From Acidipropionibacterium sp. (lineage in GTDB: Bacteria; Actinomycetota; Actinomycetes; Propionibacteriales; Propionibacteriaceae): 64,000 nt of DNA. Position numbers and translations under genes: made by a program. Position 1 is the first letter of the stretch; each line of letters starts with the position of its first letter. The notes beneath the pieces are model-generated. The model made no database searches, had not been told where the DNA came from, and saw only the letters and a list, made by a program, of their open reading frames with translations. Below are positions 29,605 through 39,629 of the stretch, piece after piece. The stretch spans positions 1-64,000 of the forward strand of contig JALCLH010000013.1 in assembly GCA_022647765.1 (NCBI GenBank), written 5' to 3'.

Positions 29605-30981
29605 TCAGCGAGGGTTGACGAATCTGGTGACGAGACGATGCAGCGCGGTGACTGTCAGGTCGACGTCGTCCAGCGCGATGTGCTCGTCGGTGGCGTGCCA
29701 GCGGCCGAGCATCGTGGCCCAGTCGCTGTCGCGGTGATAGAGGGAGAAGCCGTATCCGAGCCCGCCGAGTCTGCGGGCGAATCGCAGATCCGAGCCGCCC
29801 GAGCCGATGACCGGGATCACCGCGGAGTCGGGGAAGAACTCGCCGATGGTCTCCTCGATCGCGCGGTACAAGGGGGTGTCGGTGGGGCTGATGGTGGCCT
29901 CCTCGCTGATCAGGTGCTGGATCTCGACCTCCTCGGCCAGGTCTCCGAGTGCAGTTCGCAGCGCGTGGTCGACGTCGTCATCGGTCTGGCCGGGCAGGGT
30001 CCGGATGTCGAGCTCCAGGCTCGCGGTTCCTGGGATGACGTTGATGGCCTTGCCGGCATTGACGACGGTTTCGGCGACGGTCAAATGCGATACCGCGTGG
30101 GCATAGGAGGCCAGTGGGCCGAAAATCTCGTAGACGTCGTCTTCGGCTCCGGTGATGAGGGCTTTTTCGGTGGATTGGTCGAAATGGAACGAGGTCACGA
30201 AATGGCGCCACAGATCGTCGTGGGCGGCCGGTAATTGCATTTTCGCGATTCGGAGGGCCACCTCTGCGATCTTCTGGACCGCCGAGGTGCGGTGCCAGGG
30301 GGTGGATCCGTGACCGGGCTCGGTGTGCACGACCAGGCGCCGCTGGGCGGCCCCCTTCTCGCCGACCGCCACGACGACGGCGTCCGACCCGTCGGCTGCG
30401 CGCAGGTGGGAGCCGCCGAACTCCGAGATGCAGTTTCTCCAGTCGAGGAGCTCGGGTCGGTGAGTGGCGAGCCAGGCCGCGCCCAGACCGCCGCGGGCCT
30501 CCTCGTCGGCCACTCCGGCGAAGATCAGGGTGCCGCGCGGGCGTCCCGAGATGGCGATCTCCCGGGTGACGACGGCCATTGCCGCGGTCAGGCTCATCAT
30601 GTCGACGGTGCCGCGGCCCCAGATCTGGCCGTCGGAGATCTCGGCTCCGAAGGGATCCACGCTCCACGCGGATGCATCGGCCGGGACGACGTCGGTGTGG
30701 CCGAGCAGGGTGAGCGGTTCGGCCTGCGGGTCGGTCCCCTCGACTGTCACGATAAGTGTGACGCGGCCGGGATGCGGTTCCACCCGCTGGATCGTGACAG
30801 GCGCACCCGCGAAGAACTTCTCGAGGGTGTCGGCATTTCGGATCTCCTGACCGGAATCGGGGGTCAGGTCATTCTCGCAGCCGTTCCTCACCAATTCCTG
30901 GAGCAGCGCGATGGTCGTGCTGCTGAGATTGCCCGGCGTGGAGGGGTCGGAATCCTGGGGAGATGGTGAGGTATGTGGCAT
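29605..30981 (-). CDS. M20-family metallopeptidase
   Basis: 458 residues of the M20 (ArgE/DapE/carboxypeptidase G2-like) family. Metal ligands are in LLGHTDVVPAD (His), GRGTVDMMS (Asp) and GVADEEARGGLG (the Glu pair). A dimerisation lid lies between about residues 220 and 330, and the last ligand region is RWHATDEHIALDD. It probably hydrolyses a dipeptide or N-acyl amino acid; the substrate is not readable. No signal peptide is seen. An AT-rich palindrome lies just upstream. Confidence 0.88.
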   Translation of the reverse strand: MPHTSPSPQDSDPSTPGNLSSTTIALLQELVRNGCENDLTPDSGQEIRNADTLEKFFAGAPVTIQRVEPHPGRVTLIVTVEGTDPQAEPLTLLGHTDVVPADASAWSVDPFGAEISDGQIWGRGTVDMMSLTAAMAVVTREIAISGRPRGTLIFAGVADEEARGGLGAAWLATHRPELLDWRNCISEFGGSHLRAADGSDAVVVAVGEKGAAQRRLVVHTEPGHGSTPWHRTSAVQKIAEVALRIAKMQLPAAHDDLWRHFVTSFHFDQSTEKALITGAEDDVYEIFGPLASYAHAVSHLTVAETVVNAGKAINVIPGTASLELDIRTLPGQTDDDVDHALRTALGDLAEEVEIQHLISEEATISPTDTPLYRAIEETIGEFFPDSAVIPVIGSGGSDLRFARRLGGLGYGFSLYHRDSDWATMLGRWHATDEHIALDDVDLTVTALHRLVTRFVNPR

Positions 30982-30999
30982 TGATACTCCTGGCAGCAG

Positions 31000-31015
31000 A
31001 ATATGCTGACATATT
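31000..31015. promoter_or_regulatory. AT-rich palindrome before the M20 gene
   Basis: AATATG-CTGA-CATATT is a perfect 6-bp inverted repeat lying 19-34 bases upstream of the M20 start codon. It stands out in AT content and is a candidate operator or core promoter. Confidence 0.4.
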
Positions 31016-31110
31016 GGTGAATTAGTCGGGACCGACTTGAATGTTACCGCGCCCAGCGGTGATTTCCCGGACGGTTCACAGTCCGGTCGGCGGGGCCGGT
31101 CTGTCTGGGA

Positions 31111-31779
31111 TCAGTCGGGCAGTCCGGCCAGGATGGCGCGCGAGGAGGAGACGCCGAGGCGGTTGGCTCCGGCTCGGACCATGGCCACGGCGGTGTCGGC
31201 GTCCCGGATGCCGCCGGAGGCCTTCACCCCGAGCCGATCGCCGACCGTCTCGCGCATGAGTTCCACGGCATGCACGCTCGCACCGCCGGCGGGGTGGAAG
31301 CCGGTGGAGGTCTTGACGAAGTCGGCTCCGGCGCGTTCGGCGGCGCGGCAGACCTCGACGATCTGATCGTCGGTCAGCACCGCGGACTCGATGATGACCT
31401 TGAGCACCGCATGGGGGATCGCCTCGCGGACCTGGCGGATCTCGGCCTCGGTGAGGTCGTAGCGTCCGGTGAGGGGGAATGCGAGGTTGATGACCATGTC
31501 GATCTCGTCGGCGCCGTTCATGACGGTGATCCGGGCCTCTTCGGCCTTGATCCTGGCGGCGTGAGCTCCGGAGGGGAAGCCGCAGACGGCTGCGATCTTG
31601 AGCGTGTCCGGGTGGTCGAGGGGCAGTTGGCTGGGGGAGACGCAGACCGAGTAGGTGCCCATCTCAACTGCCTCGGCCACCAGGGCTGTCACCTGGTCGT
31701 GCGTGGCCTCTGGCTTGAGCAGGGTGTGGTCGATGATCCCTGCGACGTCCTTCTTGGTGGGATGGTCTGCCAATGACAT
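31111..31779 (-). CDS. deoC: Deoxyribose-phosphate aldolase
   Basis: Cleaves 2-deoxyribose 5-phosphate to glyceraldehyde 3-phosphate and acetaldehyde in nucleoside catabolism. 222 residues, the usual length. It has [15 protein letters not shown], the Schiff-base Lys in [14 protein letters not shown] and the proton-relay Lys in [18 protein letters not shown] 31779 is preceded by GAGG. It is divergent from cas3, whose start is about 170 bp away. It belongs to the core chromosome at the left border of the CRISPR island. Confidence 0.94.
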   Translation of the reverse strand: MSLADHPTKKDVAGIIDHTLLKPEATHDQVTALVAEAVEMGTYSVCVSPSQLPLDHPDTLKIAAVCGFPSGAHAARIKAEEARITVMNGADEIDMVINLAFPLTGRYDLTEAEIRQVREAIPHAVLKVIIESAVLTDDQIVEVCRAAERAGADFVKTSTGFHPAGGASVHAVELMRETVGDRLGVKASGGIRDADTAVAMVRAGANRLGVSSSRAILAGLPD

Positions 31780-31945
31780 GGGCGAGCCTCTCGGTTGTCG
31801 GGTGAGCTGGTCGGGGCGTGGCAATCCTTCCACCCGTCGCACGCCCCATGGGGTGCGGTCCCCGCAGTCGCGCGTTCGGCTGCGCTTGGTCCCGCTTCCT
31901 GCACTGCCCCGGGTGGCGTCAGAACTGTCAGACCCTTCTGCCAGC

Positions 31946-34660
31946 ATGAGACGCATGACAGATGACGACGTCCTCCCCATGCTGTGGGCCAAGTCGGATG
32001 CGGGCGGCCGCCCACATTCACTCATCGGACATCTTCTCGACACCGCTGCTGTCGCCGAGATCATCTGGGACGAGTTCATGGCGCCCCAGACGCGCCGGCT
32101 GCTCGACGAGGCCTGCGATGGCCACGGTCGTCAGACGTACATCCTGGTCTGCGGACTGCACGACATCGGCAAGGCATCGCCGGCATTCCAGAAGAAATGC
32201 ACCGATCTCGCCACCCCCATCAAGGACTATCTGCCTCTCAAGCTCCACCAGCCCTCCAAGGGAGATAGGAAGTGGCATCACACCAGGGCGGGAGCACTGC
32301 TTCTCATGGAACTGCTCGACACCAGGTTTCCGCAGGCCAAGGATTTGCGGCAGCACTGGGTGGAGACGATCGTGCTGGGCCATCACGGCAAGGTGATGAA
32401 GCTTCCGACCGCGCTCAGTCGTAGCCAGAGTGACGAGAAGGCGTGGAGAGGCACTCAGGAGGCTCTTATCGATCTGCTGACCCGCGAGCTGGAAATCTCT
32501 CTATCGGTCCTCGTTGTGCCGCCTCCCTCCCGATCCCTGCAACTCGAACTCGCCGGCTATGTCGTGATGGCCGACTGGATCGCGAGTTCCTCGGAGTTTC
32601 CTGGGATCGGGTTGCGTGCTGAGCACGTCGGCGAGGCGAGGCGTCGTGCCAGACGTGCATGGCAGCACCTTGGATTCACCTCTGGATGGACGCCGGATGT
32701 CCTTGCGAACGGCATTGATGCATTCCCCCAACAGTTCGGTTTTCCTCCCAGGCCGCTCCAAGGGCTCGTGGCTGAGGCTGCTTTCGCGATGCCCGCACCT
32801 GGCCTCATGATCATCGAGGCGCCGATGGGCGAGGGGAAGACGGAGGCCGGCGAGTTCGCCACCGAGATCCTGGCGCGCAGGTTCGGCTGCGACGGATTCA
32901 TGTTCGCGATGCCGACGCAGGGGACGACCGACACCATGTATCAGCGGGTGCTCCACTGGAACAATCAGATCGAACCCGACATCCCGGTGACTCTTCTCCA
33001 CGGCAAGGCGATGCTCAACGAGCAGTGGCTGAAGATCCTTCATCAAGATGCCGATGAGCTCTCCGACATCTACGAAAATGACGATGACGACCCGTACGGG
33101 ATGGCCCCGTCCGGTGCCGCCCGCAGATCGACGGCGCCCTCATCCTGGCTCCTCGGTCGTCATCGTCAGCTTCTTTCACCACTGGTGGTGGGCACCGTGG
33201 ACCAGATACTCCGGGCCGCCGTCCGGGCCAAGTTCGTCATGCTCCGACATGCGGGCCTCGCCGGGAAGGTCCTCATCGTCGATGAGGTCCACAGCTACGA
33301 CGTCTATATGGCGACCTTCCTGCACGAACTCCTCACGTGGTGCGCGGGAGCGAGGATCCCGGTCATCCTCATGTCGGCGACGCTGCCGCCGACGCTGCGG
33401 GACGGCCTCATCGCCAGCTATGCCCCCGGGGCCGTGGAGATGGCGCCGTCAGACTCCTACCCGGTCATCACGTCCGTGCTGCCCGACGGCTCCTCCACCC
33501 AGACGTCCTGCGTGCCGTTCAAGCAGGATTCGAGAGTCTCCGTCGAGGTCCTTCCGACGGACGATCCGGACGACGTCATCCCCATCGTGGATGCTGTGGT
33601 CGAGGAGTCCTCCGACGGTGGTTGCATCCTTGTCATCCTCAACACGGTGAAGCGCGCGCAGCGGACCTACCAGCTGCTTCGCGATCGTGGAGTGCCGGCC
33701 CAGATCCTCCACGGCCGTCTTACCACCGCAGCCCGGGCGGACAGGACGACTGAACTCGTCGATCTTCTGGGAGTTGACAGGGATCTCAGTTCCGGACGGC
33801 CGCATCGTCTCGTCGTGGTCGCCACCCAGATCGCCGAGCAGTCCTTCGATGTGGACGCGGACATGCTCTTCACCGACGTCGCACCCGTCGATCTGCTTCT
33901 GCAGCGAGTGGGACGAATCCATCGCCACATCCGCCCTGAGAGCGACAGGCCGGCACGCCTTCGGATGCCTCGTGTCATCGTGACAGGGCTGCATCTGGCA
34001 GGGTCCGGTGAGCCTTCCTGGGCGAAGGCCATCGGATACATCTACACTCCTTGGACGCTGTTGGCCGCCTCCTATCAGCTTCGCGAGGCCAAGAACGAGT
34101 GGACCATTCCGAGGGATATCCCGAGGCTTGTCGCCGCCGCATACGACACGGCTTGGGAGGCGGACTCCGGCTGGCCGTCGGTCGTCGAGGCGCGCAATCA
34201 GCAGGAGGCGAAGGACTCGGGTCGCACTTCGACAGCCGATACCTTCCTGCTGGGTGGCAGTCTCATTCCCGGAAGCGAGACTCTTGAAGGCCTCCACTAC
34301 CAGCCCGCTGCCGATGACGAGGAGCACCCCGCGGTTCGAGACGGCGAACCCACCCGCGAGATCTGCCTCGTCGTCCGCCGTGAGGAGGGCTACTTCTCCC
34401 TGGACGGGCATCCCCTCGGTCCGAACGGAGAGCGCTGTTCGGATCCCAATCTGGCCCGACGTGTTCTCGGTGACTGCGTCCGCGTCAGGGAGTCCGAACA
34501 TCTGGGCGACCTCAGGCCTCTTCCCGCGTGGAAGGAGGTCCCGCTTCTGGCCTGGCAGGAGACGCTCATCTTTGATCCCGAGCAGCGGGCATCGGTCGAT
34601 GGAGCTGTCATTCACTACGACGATGAGTTTGGGTTGGTCATCGATCGCGAGGACCGATGA
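31946..34660 (+). CDS. cas3: Cas3 nuclease-helicase (type I-E)
   Basis: The effector nuclease recruited by Cascade to degrade target DNA. About 904 residues. The N-terminal HD domain has [11 protein letters not shown], the HD pair in [14 protein letters not shown] (about 70-82), HHTRAG (about 111) and GHHGK (about 146). The superfamily 2 helicase has Walker A in [11 protein letters not shown] (about 292), the DEVH box in IVDEVHSYD (about 444), SATLPP (about 476) and motif [14 protein letters not shown] (about 652). All catalytic blocks are intact. An ATG at 31955 is an equally possible start; neither has a good ribosome site. First gene of the cas operon. Confidence 0.95.
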   Translation: MRRMTDDDVLPMLWAKSDAGGRPHSLIGHLLDTAAVAEIIWDEFMAPQTRRLLDEACDGHGRQTYILVCGLHDIGKASPAFQKKCTDLATPIKDYLPLKLHQPSKGDRKWHHTRAGALLLMELLDTRFPQAKDLRQHWVETIVLGHHGKVMKLPTALSRSQSDEKAWRGTQEALIDLLTRELEISLSVLVVPPPSRSLQLELAGYVVMADWIASSSEFPGIGLRAEHVGEARRRARRAWQHLGFTSGWTPDVLANGIDAFPQQFGFPPRPLQGLVAEAAFAMPAPGLMIIEAPMGEGKTEAGEFATEILARRFGCDGFMFAMPTQGTTDTMYQRVLHWNNQIEPDIPVTLLHGKAMLNEQWLKILHQDADELSDIYENDDDDPYGMAPSGAARRSTAPSSWLLGRHRQLLSPLVVGTVDQILRAAVRAKFVMLRHAGLAGKVLIVDEVHSYDVYMATFLHELLTWCAGARIPVILMSATLPPTLRDGLIASYAPGAVEMAPSDSYPVITSVLPDGSSTQTSCVPFKQDSRVSVEVLPTDDPDDVIPIVDAVVEESSDGGCILVILNTVKRAQRTYQLLRDRGVPAQILHGRLTTAARADRTTELVDLLGVDRDLSSGRPHRLVVVATQIAEQSFDVDADMLFTDVAPVDLLLQRVGRIHRHIRPESDRPARLRMPRVIVTGLHLAGSGEPSWAKAIGYIYTPWTLLAASYQLREAKNEWTIPRDIPRLVAAAYDTAWEADSGWPSVVEARNQQEAKDSGRTSTADTFLLGGSLIPGSETLEGLHYQPAADDEEHPAVRDGEPTREICLVVRREEGYFSLDGHPLGPNGERCSDPNLARRVLGDCVRVRESEHLGDLRPLPAWKEVPLLAWQETLIFDPEQRASVDGAVIHYDDEFGLVIDREDR

Positions 34661-34665
34661 CCAGC

Positions 34666-34742
34666 CTTTCCCCCGCTCGCGCGGGGACCATAGCGACCCG
34701 ATTCACAACCTCGGGTGACCTCCGCTCGCGACGGAGACGCCT
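34666..34742 (+). ncRNA. Candidate cas-regulating RNA: two repeat-like hairpins between cas3 and cse1
   Basis: Hairpin 1 (34671-34686) is CCCCGC-TCGC-GCGGGG, the same 6-bp stem and tetraloop size as the array repeat (CCCCGC-GCAG-GCGGGG). Hairpin 2 (34720-34736) is the related CTCCG-CTCGCGA-CGGAG, 49 nt later. The spacer-like stretch between them contains ATTCACAACCT (34701-34711). A one-mismatch copy, ATTCAAAACCT, lies at 34800-34810 just before the cse1 ribosome site, with AAG (a type I-E PAM) at 34796-34798 one base ahead. This resembles the CreR class of degenerate crRNAs that direct Cascade to its own promoter. It could instead simply be a cas3 terminator. Confidence 0.35.
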
Positions 34743-34832
34743 CCAGCGTAGGGATCAGCCCTGAGACTGATCCATCCGAGATGCTGACATGATTGAAGCA
34801 TTCAAAACCTATTGAGTAGGAGGCTGCACAGC

Positions 34833-36425
34833 ATGAAGACGGAACCCTTCAACTTGATCGACAAGCCCTTCATCCCGGTCGTCACTAGGGACGGCCCGGC
34901 CACACTGAGTCTGCGCGACACGCTGGTTGACGCGGACTCGATCATCGGCATCGACACAAGCAGACCCACTGATGCCGTCGCGCTGTATCGAATGCTGCTC
35001 GCCATCGTCCTCGATGCTCTGGGACAGCCGGCCAGCATCCAGGAGTGGCGAGCGATGCTCGAGGCCGGGCGCTTCGATCCCGGACGTCTCAACGTGTATT
35101 TCACCAGGTATCACGATTGCTTCTATCTCGACGGCGGTCACCCCTTCTACCAGGTCCGCGAGCTGGAACCGGCCTCCGGCATCTGGAAATCGGCCACGCT
35201 GCTTCGCCCCGAAGTGGCGAGCGGCAACAACGTTCCCCTCTTCTCCTCCGACACCGAGGCCACCCTCCAACCGCTCACCCCTGCCGAGGCTGCTGTTCTC
35301 CTGATCTCCTGCATGGCATGGGACACCGCAGCCATCAAGACAGGAGCGGCGGGGGATCCAATGGTCAAAGGTGGCAAGACCACCGGTAATCCCACCGGAC
35401 CCCTGGGGCAACTCGGCGTCGTGCTTCCGCAGGGCAGGACCCTGTTCGACACGCTCGTGCTCAGCGTTCCGGTCGGAACCGCCTCCGAGGAGGACCTGCC
35501 CGCATGGCGGCGCGACTGGACCCCGGCCTGGTCACAGCACCAGCCGAAAGGCATCAAGGAGCTTCTGACCTGGCAGGCACGACGCATCCGTCTGCACGAG
35601 GACGATGGGGTCATCACCGCCGTCACTGTTGCCGCCGGCGATCGACTGCTCTTCACCCCGCCGGACCTGGAGCCGCACTGCCTGTGGCGTCAGGTGAAGC
35701 CTGCGAAGAACTCTCCCGTCTCCGTCTCGCAGCGACCGGTGCGCCATCAACCCGGACGCTCAGCCTGGCGCGGGATGAATGCCCTACTTTCCCTCAAAGA
35801 GCACGAGGGGAACAGTGATGCGTTCTCGACCTCACTGGCGTTGAGACAGATCGGCTGGGCGCAGTGGCTCGGTGACGACTTTCCGCTGGACGTGCTGTGC
35901 GTCGGAGTCGTCTACGGCAACCAATCAGCCGTCGTCGAAGACGTCGTAGCCGATACCATCCCGCTCCCCCTCAAGGCATTGAGTGACAAAGATGGCGAGC
36001 CACTGCGCGACGTCCTGATCGATCTCGTGGCCTCCGCCGAGAGTGTCCGCAAAGCGATCAACGATCTGGATGCCAACATTCGCCGTGCCGAAGGCGGGGA
36101 TGCCGTTCCGTGGGACAGGGGCGAGCATCCAGGTGACAGCTTCATGGGTCGGCTTGACTCCCCGACGCTACGTGTCCTCCGCGGCATTCAGAGAGATCCG
36201 GATCGGTACGAGGAGGGAATGGCGGCTTGGCAGAGGGCCGTCTGGGCGGACGCCTCCCGACTCGCGAACGACATGCTCGATGGAGCGGCACCCACATCTA
36301 TTGCCGGGCACCGAAGTGGGAATCGCAAAGAACCGCTTCGTCTGTCAGATGCCGACGGCATCTTCTGGCACGCCCTCAACGAGGCGCTGCCAGACCACGC
36401 CGACTATCCCGAGGAGGAACGATGA
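34833..36425 (+). CDS. casA: Cascade large subunit Cse1 (Cas8e)
   Basis: The PAM-recognising large subunit of the I-E Cascade complex, which also recruits Cas3. 530 residues starting MKTEPFNLIDKPFIPVVTRD, typical of Cse1. TAGGAGG at 34817-34823 sets the ATG at 34833. The C-terminal four-helix bundle region is present up to DHADYPEEER. Its stop overlaps the ATG of cse2 (ATGA). The 172-bp gap before it probably has its own promoter. Confidence 0.93.
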   Translation: MKTEPFNLIDKPFIPVVTRDGPATLSLRDTLVDADSIIGIDTSRPTDAVALYRMLLAIVLDALGQPASIQEWRAMLEAGRFDPGRLNVYFTRYHDCFYLDGGHPFYQVRELEPASGIWKSATLLRPEVASGNNVPLFSSDTEATLQPLTPAEAAVLLISCMAWDTAAIKTGAAGDPMVKGGKTTGNPTGPLGQLGVVLPQGRTLFDTLVLSVPVGTASEEDLPAWRRDWTPAWSQHQPKGIKELLTWQARRIRLHEDDGVITAVTVAAGDRLLFTPPDLEPHCLWRQVKPAKNSPVSVSQRPVRHQPGRSAWRGMNALLSLKEHEGNSDAFSTSLALRQIGWAQWLGDDFPLDVLCVGVVYGNQSAVVEDVVADTIPLPLKALSDKDGEPLRDVLIDLVASAESVRKAINDLDANIRRAEGGDAVPWDRGEHPGDSFMGRLDSPTLRVLRGIQRDPDRYEEGMAAWQRAVWADASRLANDMLDGAAPTSIAGHRSGNRKEPLRLSDADGIFWHALNEALPDHADYPEEER

Positions 36426-36958
36426 AGTACTACTGGGAAGAGTATGTCGAGCAGGAGGGCAAGTGGCAGTCTCCACCGGGTGAGGATCTCGCGGCCATGC
36501 GCGCCGGGCTGGGTCGGCAACCTGGCGACGTCCCCCGGATGTGGCCCCTCTATCGGAATCTGTCCGAAGACGGAACCGTCACGAGGAAGCTTCGAGCAGA
36601 GCATGCGGTACTGGGCCTGTACGGCATACATCAGCAGGGACAGCACTACTCCGTCCACTCTGAGGGCACGAGTATCGCCACGGCCCTCAAACTCCTTCGT
36701 GAGTCCGGCAGGTTCAGTGCCGATGCAGTGGACGCCCGCTTCATCCGGGCCGCGACGGCATCCGACCTCGGCTCCCTCACATTTCATCTGCGAGGACTGA
36801 TCAGTCAGCTCAAATCGATCGAGCGCGCGGCGCCCTTTGACTACACCGCCCTGTTGAAGGATCTCACCGGGTGGCAGCGTCTGAACAACCAGCCACGGAT
36901 CCGCAGGATCTGGGCCTCCAAGTATTTCGCACGCAACACCGCCTCAAAGGAGAAGTGA
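36422..36958 (+). CDS. casB: Cascade small subunit Cse2
   Basis: 178 residues. Two copies per Cascade stabilise the R-loop. It starts MKYYWEEYVEQEGKWQSPPG; characteristic Cse2 features include PGDVPRMWPLYRNL and the Arg/Lys-rich C-terminal segment LTGWQRLNNQPRIRRIWASK. It is translationally coupled to cse1 by ATGA and separated from cas7 by one nucleotide. Confidence 0.92.
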   Translation: MKYYWEEYVEQEGKWQSPPGEDLAAMRAGLGRQPGDVPRMWPLYRNLSEDGTVTRKLRAEHAVLGLYGIHQQGQHYSVHSEGTSIATALKLLRESGRFSADAVDARFIRAATASDLGSLTFHLRGLISQLKSIERAAPFDYTALLKDLTGWQRLNNQPRIRRIWASKYFARNTASKEK

Positions 36959-36959
36959 C

Positions 36960-38114
36960 ATGACCACGAACCACTTTGTCGACATCCATATCCTGCAGGA
37001 TCTTCCGCCGTCCAACATCAACCGCGATGACAACGGAACTCCGAAGCAGTGCACCTACGGCGGCGTTCAGCGTCTCCGGACCTCATCCCAGTCATGGAAG
37101 CGCGCCACGCGGCTTGCCTTCAAGGACTTCAAGATGATCCCCGAGGAGAAGCTCGGCGTGAGGACTCGGCGAGTCCTCGCTCTCTTCTCGAACGAGTTCA
37201 AGAAGGCGGGAGTGGATGAGGAGACTGCCGGACAGCTGGCCGCGGCCATCGTCGCTCCGCTGAATATCAAGGCGGGCAAGAAGGCCGATCAGGGCGCCTA
37301 TCTGCTCTTCTTCTCACGGCCGCAGGTCGATGAGCTGGTGAACCAGGTCATGGCGCTTCGGGGCCAGTGGGAGGGGCAGACGTCCAACGCGAAGAAGCTC
37401 GCAGACATTCTGGATGCGATCGATGTCCCGGGCATCGTCGGGCATGGCCACTCGCTGGATGTGGCCCTGTTCGGCCGGATGGTCGCAGACCTGCCGGAAA
37501 TCAACGTCGATGCGGCCGCACAGGTTGCGCACGCGATCTCCACCCATGCCACGCAGAATCAGTTCGACTACTTCACCGCAGTCGACGACTTCCAGACGGA
37601 CTCGGGAAACGAGCCCGGCTCGGGGATGATCGGCACGATCGAGTTCAACTCGGCGACGATGTACCGCTTCGCAACGGTGTCCACACGTCAGCTCGGCGAC
37701 AACCTCGGCGATCCGGCTGCCGCGGTGAAGGGCGTCCTCGACTTCATCAAGGCTTTCGTGCTGTCCATGCCCAGTGGGCACCAGACTTCGTACGCGGCGC
37801 ACACGCGCCCGTCCGCTGTGGTCGTCTCCGTGCGAGACGACCAGCCGGTGAGTTACGTCTCCGCGTTCGAAAAGCCTGTGTGGTCCCCCCGTGAGGGGAT
37901 GATCGAGGCGTCGGAGCTTCGCTTGGCGCACTTCATGCGGGATGAGTCGATTCGATGGGGTGATGTTCCGAAGTTGACCGCGGCCTCGTACTCTCCGGTG
38001 GACGGCCCGGAGGGCGCGAAAGATCTGTCCAGCGCATTCGGCCCCAGCCTGGCCTTCGGTGACTTGCTCAAGGCGGTCGAGAAGGCTCTGTCCGGCGGCG
38101 ATGACGATGACTGA
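36960..38114 (+). CDS. casC: Cascade backbone Cas7e (Cse4)
   Basis: 384 residues. Six copies form the crRNA-binding backbone of Cascade. It starts MTTNHFVDIHILQDLPPSNI and continues with NINRDDNGTPKQCTYGGVQR and SSQSWKRATR, the standard Cse4 N-terminus. It has FNSATMYRFATVS in the middle. The ATG follows the cse2 stop with a one-base gap; the end overlaps cas5. Confidence 0.94.
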   Translation: MTTNHFVDIHILQDLPPSNINRDDNGTPKQCTYGGVQRLRTSSQSWKRATRLAFKDFKMIPEEKLGVRTRRVLALFSNEFKKAGVDEETAGQLAAAIVAPLNIKAGKKADQGAYLLFFSRPQVDELVNQVMALRGQWEGQTSNAKKLADILDAIDVPGIVGHGHSLDVALFGRMVADLPEINVDAAAQVAHAISTHATQNQFDYFTAVDDFQTDSGNEPGSGMIGTIEFNSATMYRFATVSTRQLGDNLGDPAAAVKGVLDFIKAFVLSMPSGHQTSYAAHTRPSAVVVSVRDDQPVSYVSAFEKPVWSPREGMIEASELRLAHFMRDESIRWGDVPKLTAASYSPVDGPEGAKDLSSAFGPSLAFGDLLKAVEKALSGGDDDD

Positions 38115-38892
38115 TCAGTGCATCGTTCTCCGACTGGCCGGACCGTTGCAGTCATGGGGGGTGGCGAGTCAGTTCAACGAGCGACGGACCGCTCTGGCGC
38201 CGACGAAGTCCGGCATGGTCGGACTGCTCGCAGCAGCGCTGGGGCGCCGACGGAAGGATCCGATCGAGGATCTCGTCAAGTTGCGGATGGGCGTCAGATC
38301 GGATCAACCGGGGAGTCTTCTTCGTGACTATCACACGGTCAGCGACCATCCCGGCATACCGCTGCTCTCCGCGAATCTCGACGCCAAGGGACGCCAGAAA
38401 CGGACCAGTCCCAAGAAGTACACGCAACCCACGCACAGGTTCTATCTGGAGGACGCCGTATTCGTGGCAGCGCTCCAGGGAGACGGGGGTTTTATAGGCG
38501 ACCTGGCTCACGCGCTTCGTCATCCTGTCTTCCCACTGGCGCTTGGAAGACGATCCTGTGTCCCTGCGCAGCCTCTGTTGCTTCCGGGGGATGAGGGGGA
38601 CCTTTGGTCGGGAACGGTGACATCGGTCCTCGGCAGGGTGCCCTGGCAGGCGTCTGCTCATGCACAGGACCGCGTCACGGCAGTGCATGTGCGGCTCGCG
38701 GCGAGCTGGGACGATATCGATGGTGAGGATCTGACATCCGATGTTCCTGTGAGCTTCGATCCGCGGCGACGAGGCATGCAGACGAGAAAGGTGCATTCTG
38801 GCTGGATAGACCTACCCACCGGCCACGAACCTGATCCTGATGCAGAACCGGGCCGGGCCAGTCATGATCCCTTCGAGCTCTTAGGTTGGTGA
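38107..38892 (+). CDS. casD: Cascade subunit Cas5e
   Basis: 261 residues. Cas5e caps the 5' handle of the crRNA in Cascade. It starts MTDQCIVLRLAGPLQSWGVA, followed by SQFNERRTALAPTKSGMVGL, the conserved Cas5 N-terminus. RDYHTVSDHP and YLEDAVFVAAL are typical. The ATG at 38107 overlaps cas7 by 8 nt; an in-frame ATG at 38101 is an alternative. Its stop overlaps a possible GTG start of cas6e. Confidence 0.93.
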   Translation: MTDQCIVLRLAGPLQSWGVASQFNERRTALAPTKSGMVGLLAAALGRRRKDPIEDLVKLRMGVRSDQPGSLLRDYHTVSDHPGIPLLSANLDAKGRQKRTSPKKYTQPTHRFYLEDAVFVAALQGDGGFIGDLAHALRHPVFPLALGRRSCVPAQPLLLPGDEGDLWSGTVTSVLGRVPWQASAHAQDRVTAVHVRLAASWDDIDGEDLTSDVPVSFDPRRRGMQTRKVHSGWIDLPTGHEPDPDAEPGRASHDPFELLGW

Positions 38893-38900
38893 CACGAGCC

Positions 38901-39629
38901 ATGACATATCTGTCGAGTATCCCTATCAATCCACTGCGGAAAGAGGGGCAGAGATTGCTCTCCAATCGGCAGCGGATGCATGCCGCGCTTCTCGGCGGGA
39001 TGGCCGTTCAGCCCGTGAAGGGAAGGATCCTGTGGCGGTTGGAGACTGCGGAACACAGTAGCCGTGTGCTCATCCTGACCAGGAGCCGCCCTAACTGGGA
39101 CCACATCGTCGAGCAGGCGGGATGGCCCGGTGCCGACGGAGGTGATCCCAAAGTGGCGGACTATTCGCCCCTTCTCAGGATGGTGGTCCGGGGGCGGCGA
39201 TTCACCTTCCGGGCGACCCTGAACACAGTCTCAAGTTCGCACAACCCGAGCTCAGCCACAGCTACCCAAGAGAAGCATCTCGCAGCACCATCGAGACGTG
39301 CCGTGCATGTGGGCGAGCGAACGGCGTCGAGTCAGATCTCCTGGTTCCTAAAGCGGGCAGCGGACGAGCACGATCAATGGGGATTCACCGTTGGCAGATC
39401 AGAGTCCCCGACTGTGCAGATCATTGGACGGTCCCACGAGAGATTCACGCGGCGCCGCGGGGAACCACCGGTGAGCCTGAACCTGGCGACTTTCGAGGGA
39501 GAGCTTCAGGTGACGGACCCGGAGTTGATGACTCGCAGCCTGCTCGAGGGAATCGGCAAGGCGAAGGCATACGGCTGCGGGCTCATCACACTGGCGGCGG
39601 CAGGAGGGGCCGATGTGGTGGTTGGCTGA
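38901..39629 (+). CDS. casE: CRISPR RNA endonuclease Cas6e
   Basis: 242 residues. Cleaves the pre-crRNA at the 3' base of each repeat hairpin and stays bound as part of Cascade. It starts MTYLSSIPINPLRKEGQRLL; the His in RMHAALLGGM is in the place of the catalytic His of Cas6e. The glycine-rich loop GIGKAKAYGCGLITLA is near the C-terminus. A GTG at 38889 overlapping the cas5 stop is an alternative start. It overlaps cas1 by 17 nt. Confidence 0.92.
   Translation: MTYLSSIPINPLRKEGQRLLSNRQRMHAALLGGMAVQPVKGRILWRLETAEHSSRVLILTRSRPNWDHIVEQAGWPGADGGDPKVADYSPLLRMVVRGRRFTFRATLNTVSSSHNPSSATATQEKHLAAPSRRAVHVGERTASSQISWFLKRAADEHDQWGFTVGRSESPTVQIIGRSHERFTRRRGEPPVSLNLATFEGELQVTDPELMTRSLLEGIGKAKAYGCGLITLAAAGGADVVVG

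Noticed and set aside
31800..31945. Possible promoter and operator for cas3 in the deoC-cas3 gap
   Set aside because: Several imperfect GC palindromes are present, but no convincing -35/-10 pair was found.
34671..34686. Hairpin after cas3 taken as an ordinary CRISPR repeat of a mini-array
   Set aside because: Only the stem matches; the flanks and the 49-nt spacing do not fit the 61-bp period, so it is treated as a degenerate, possibly regulatory, copy.
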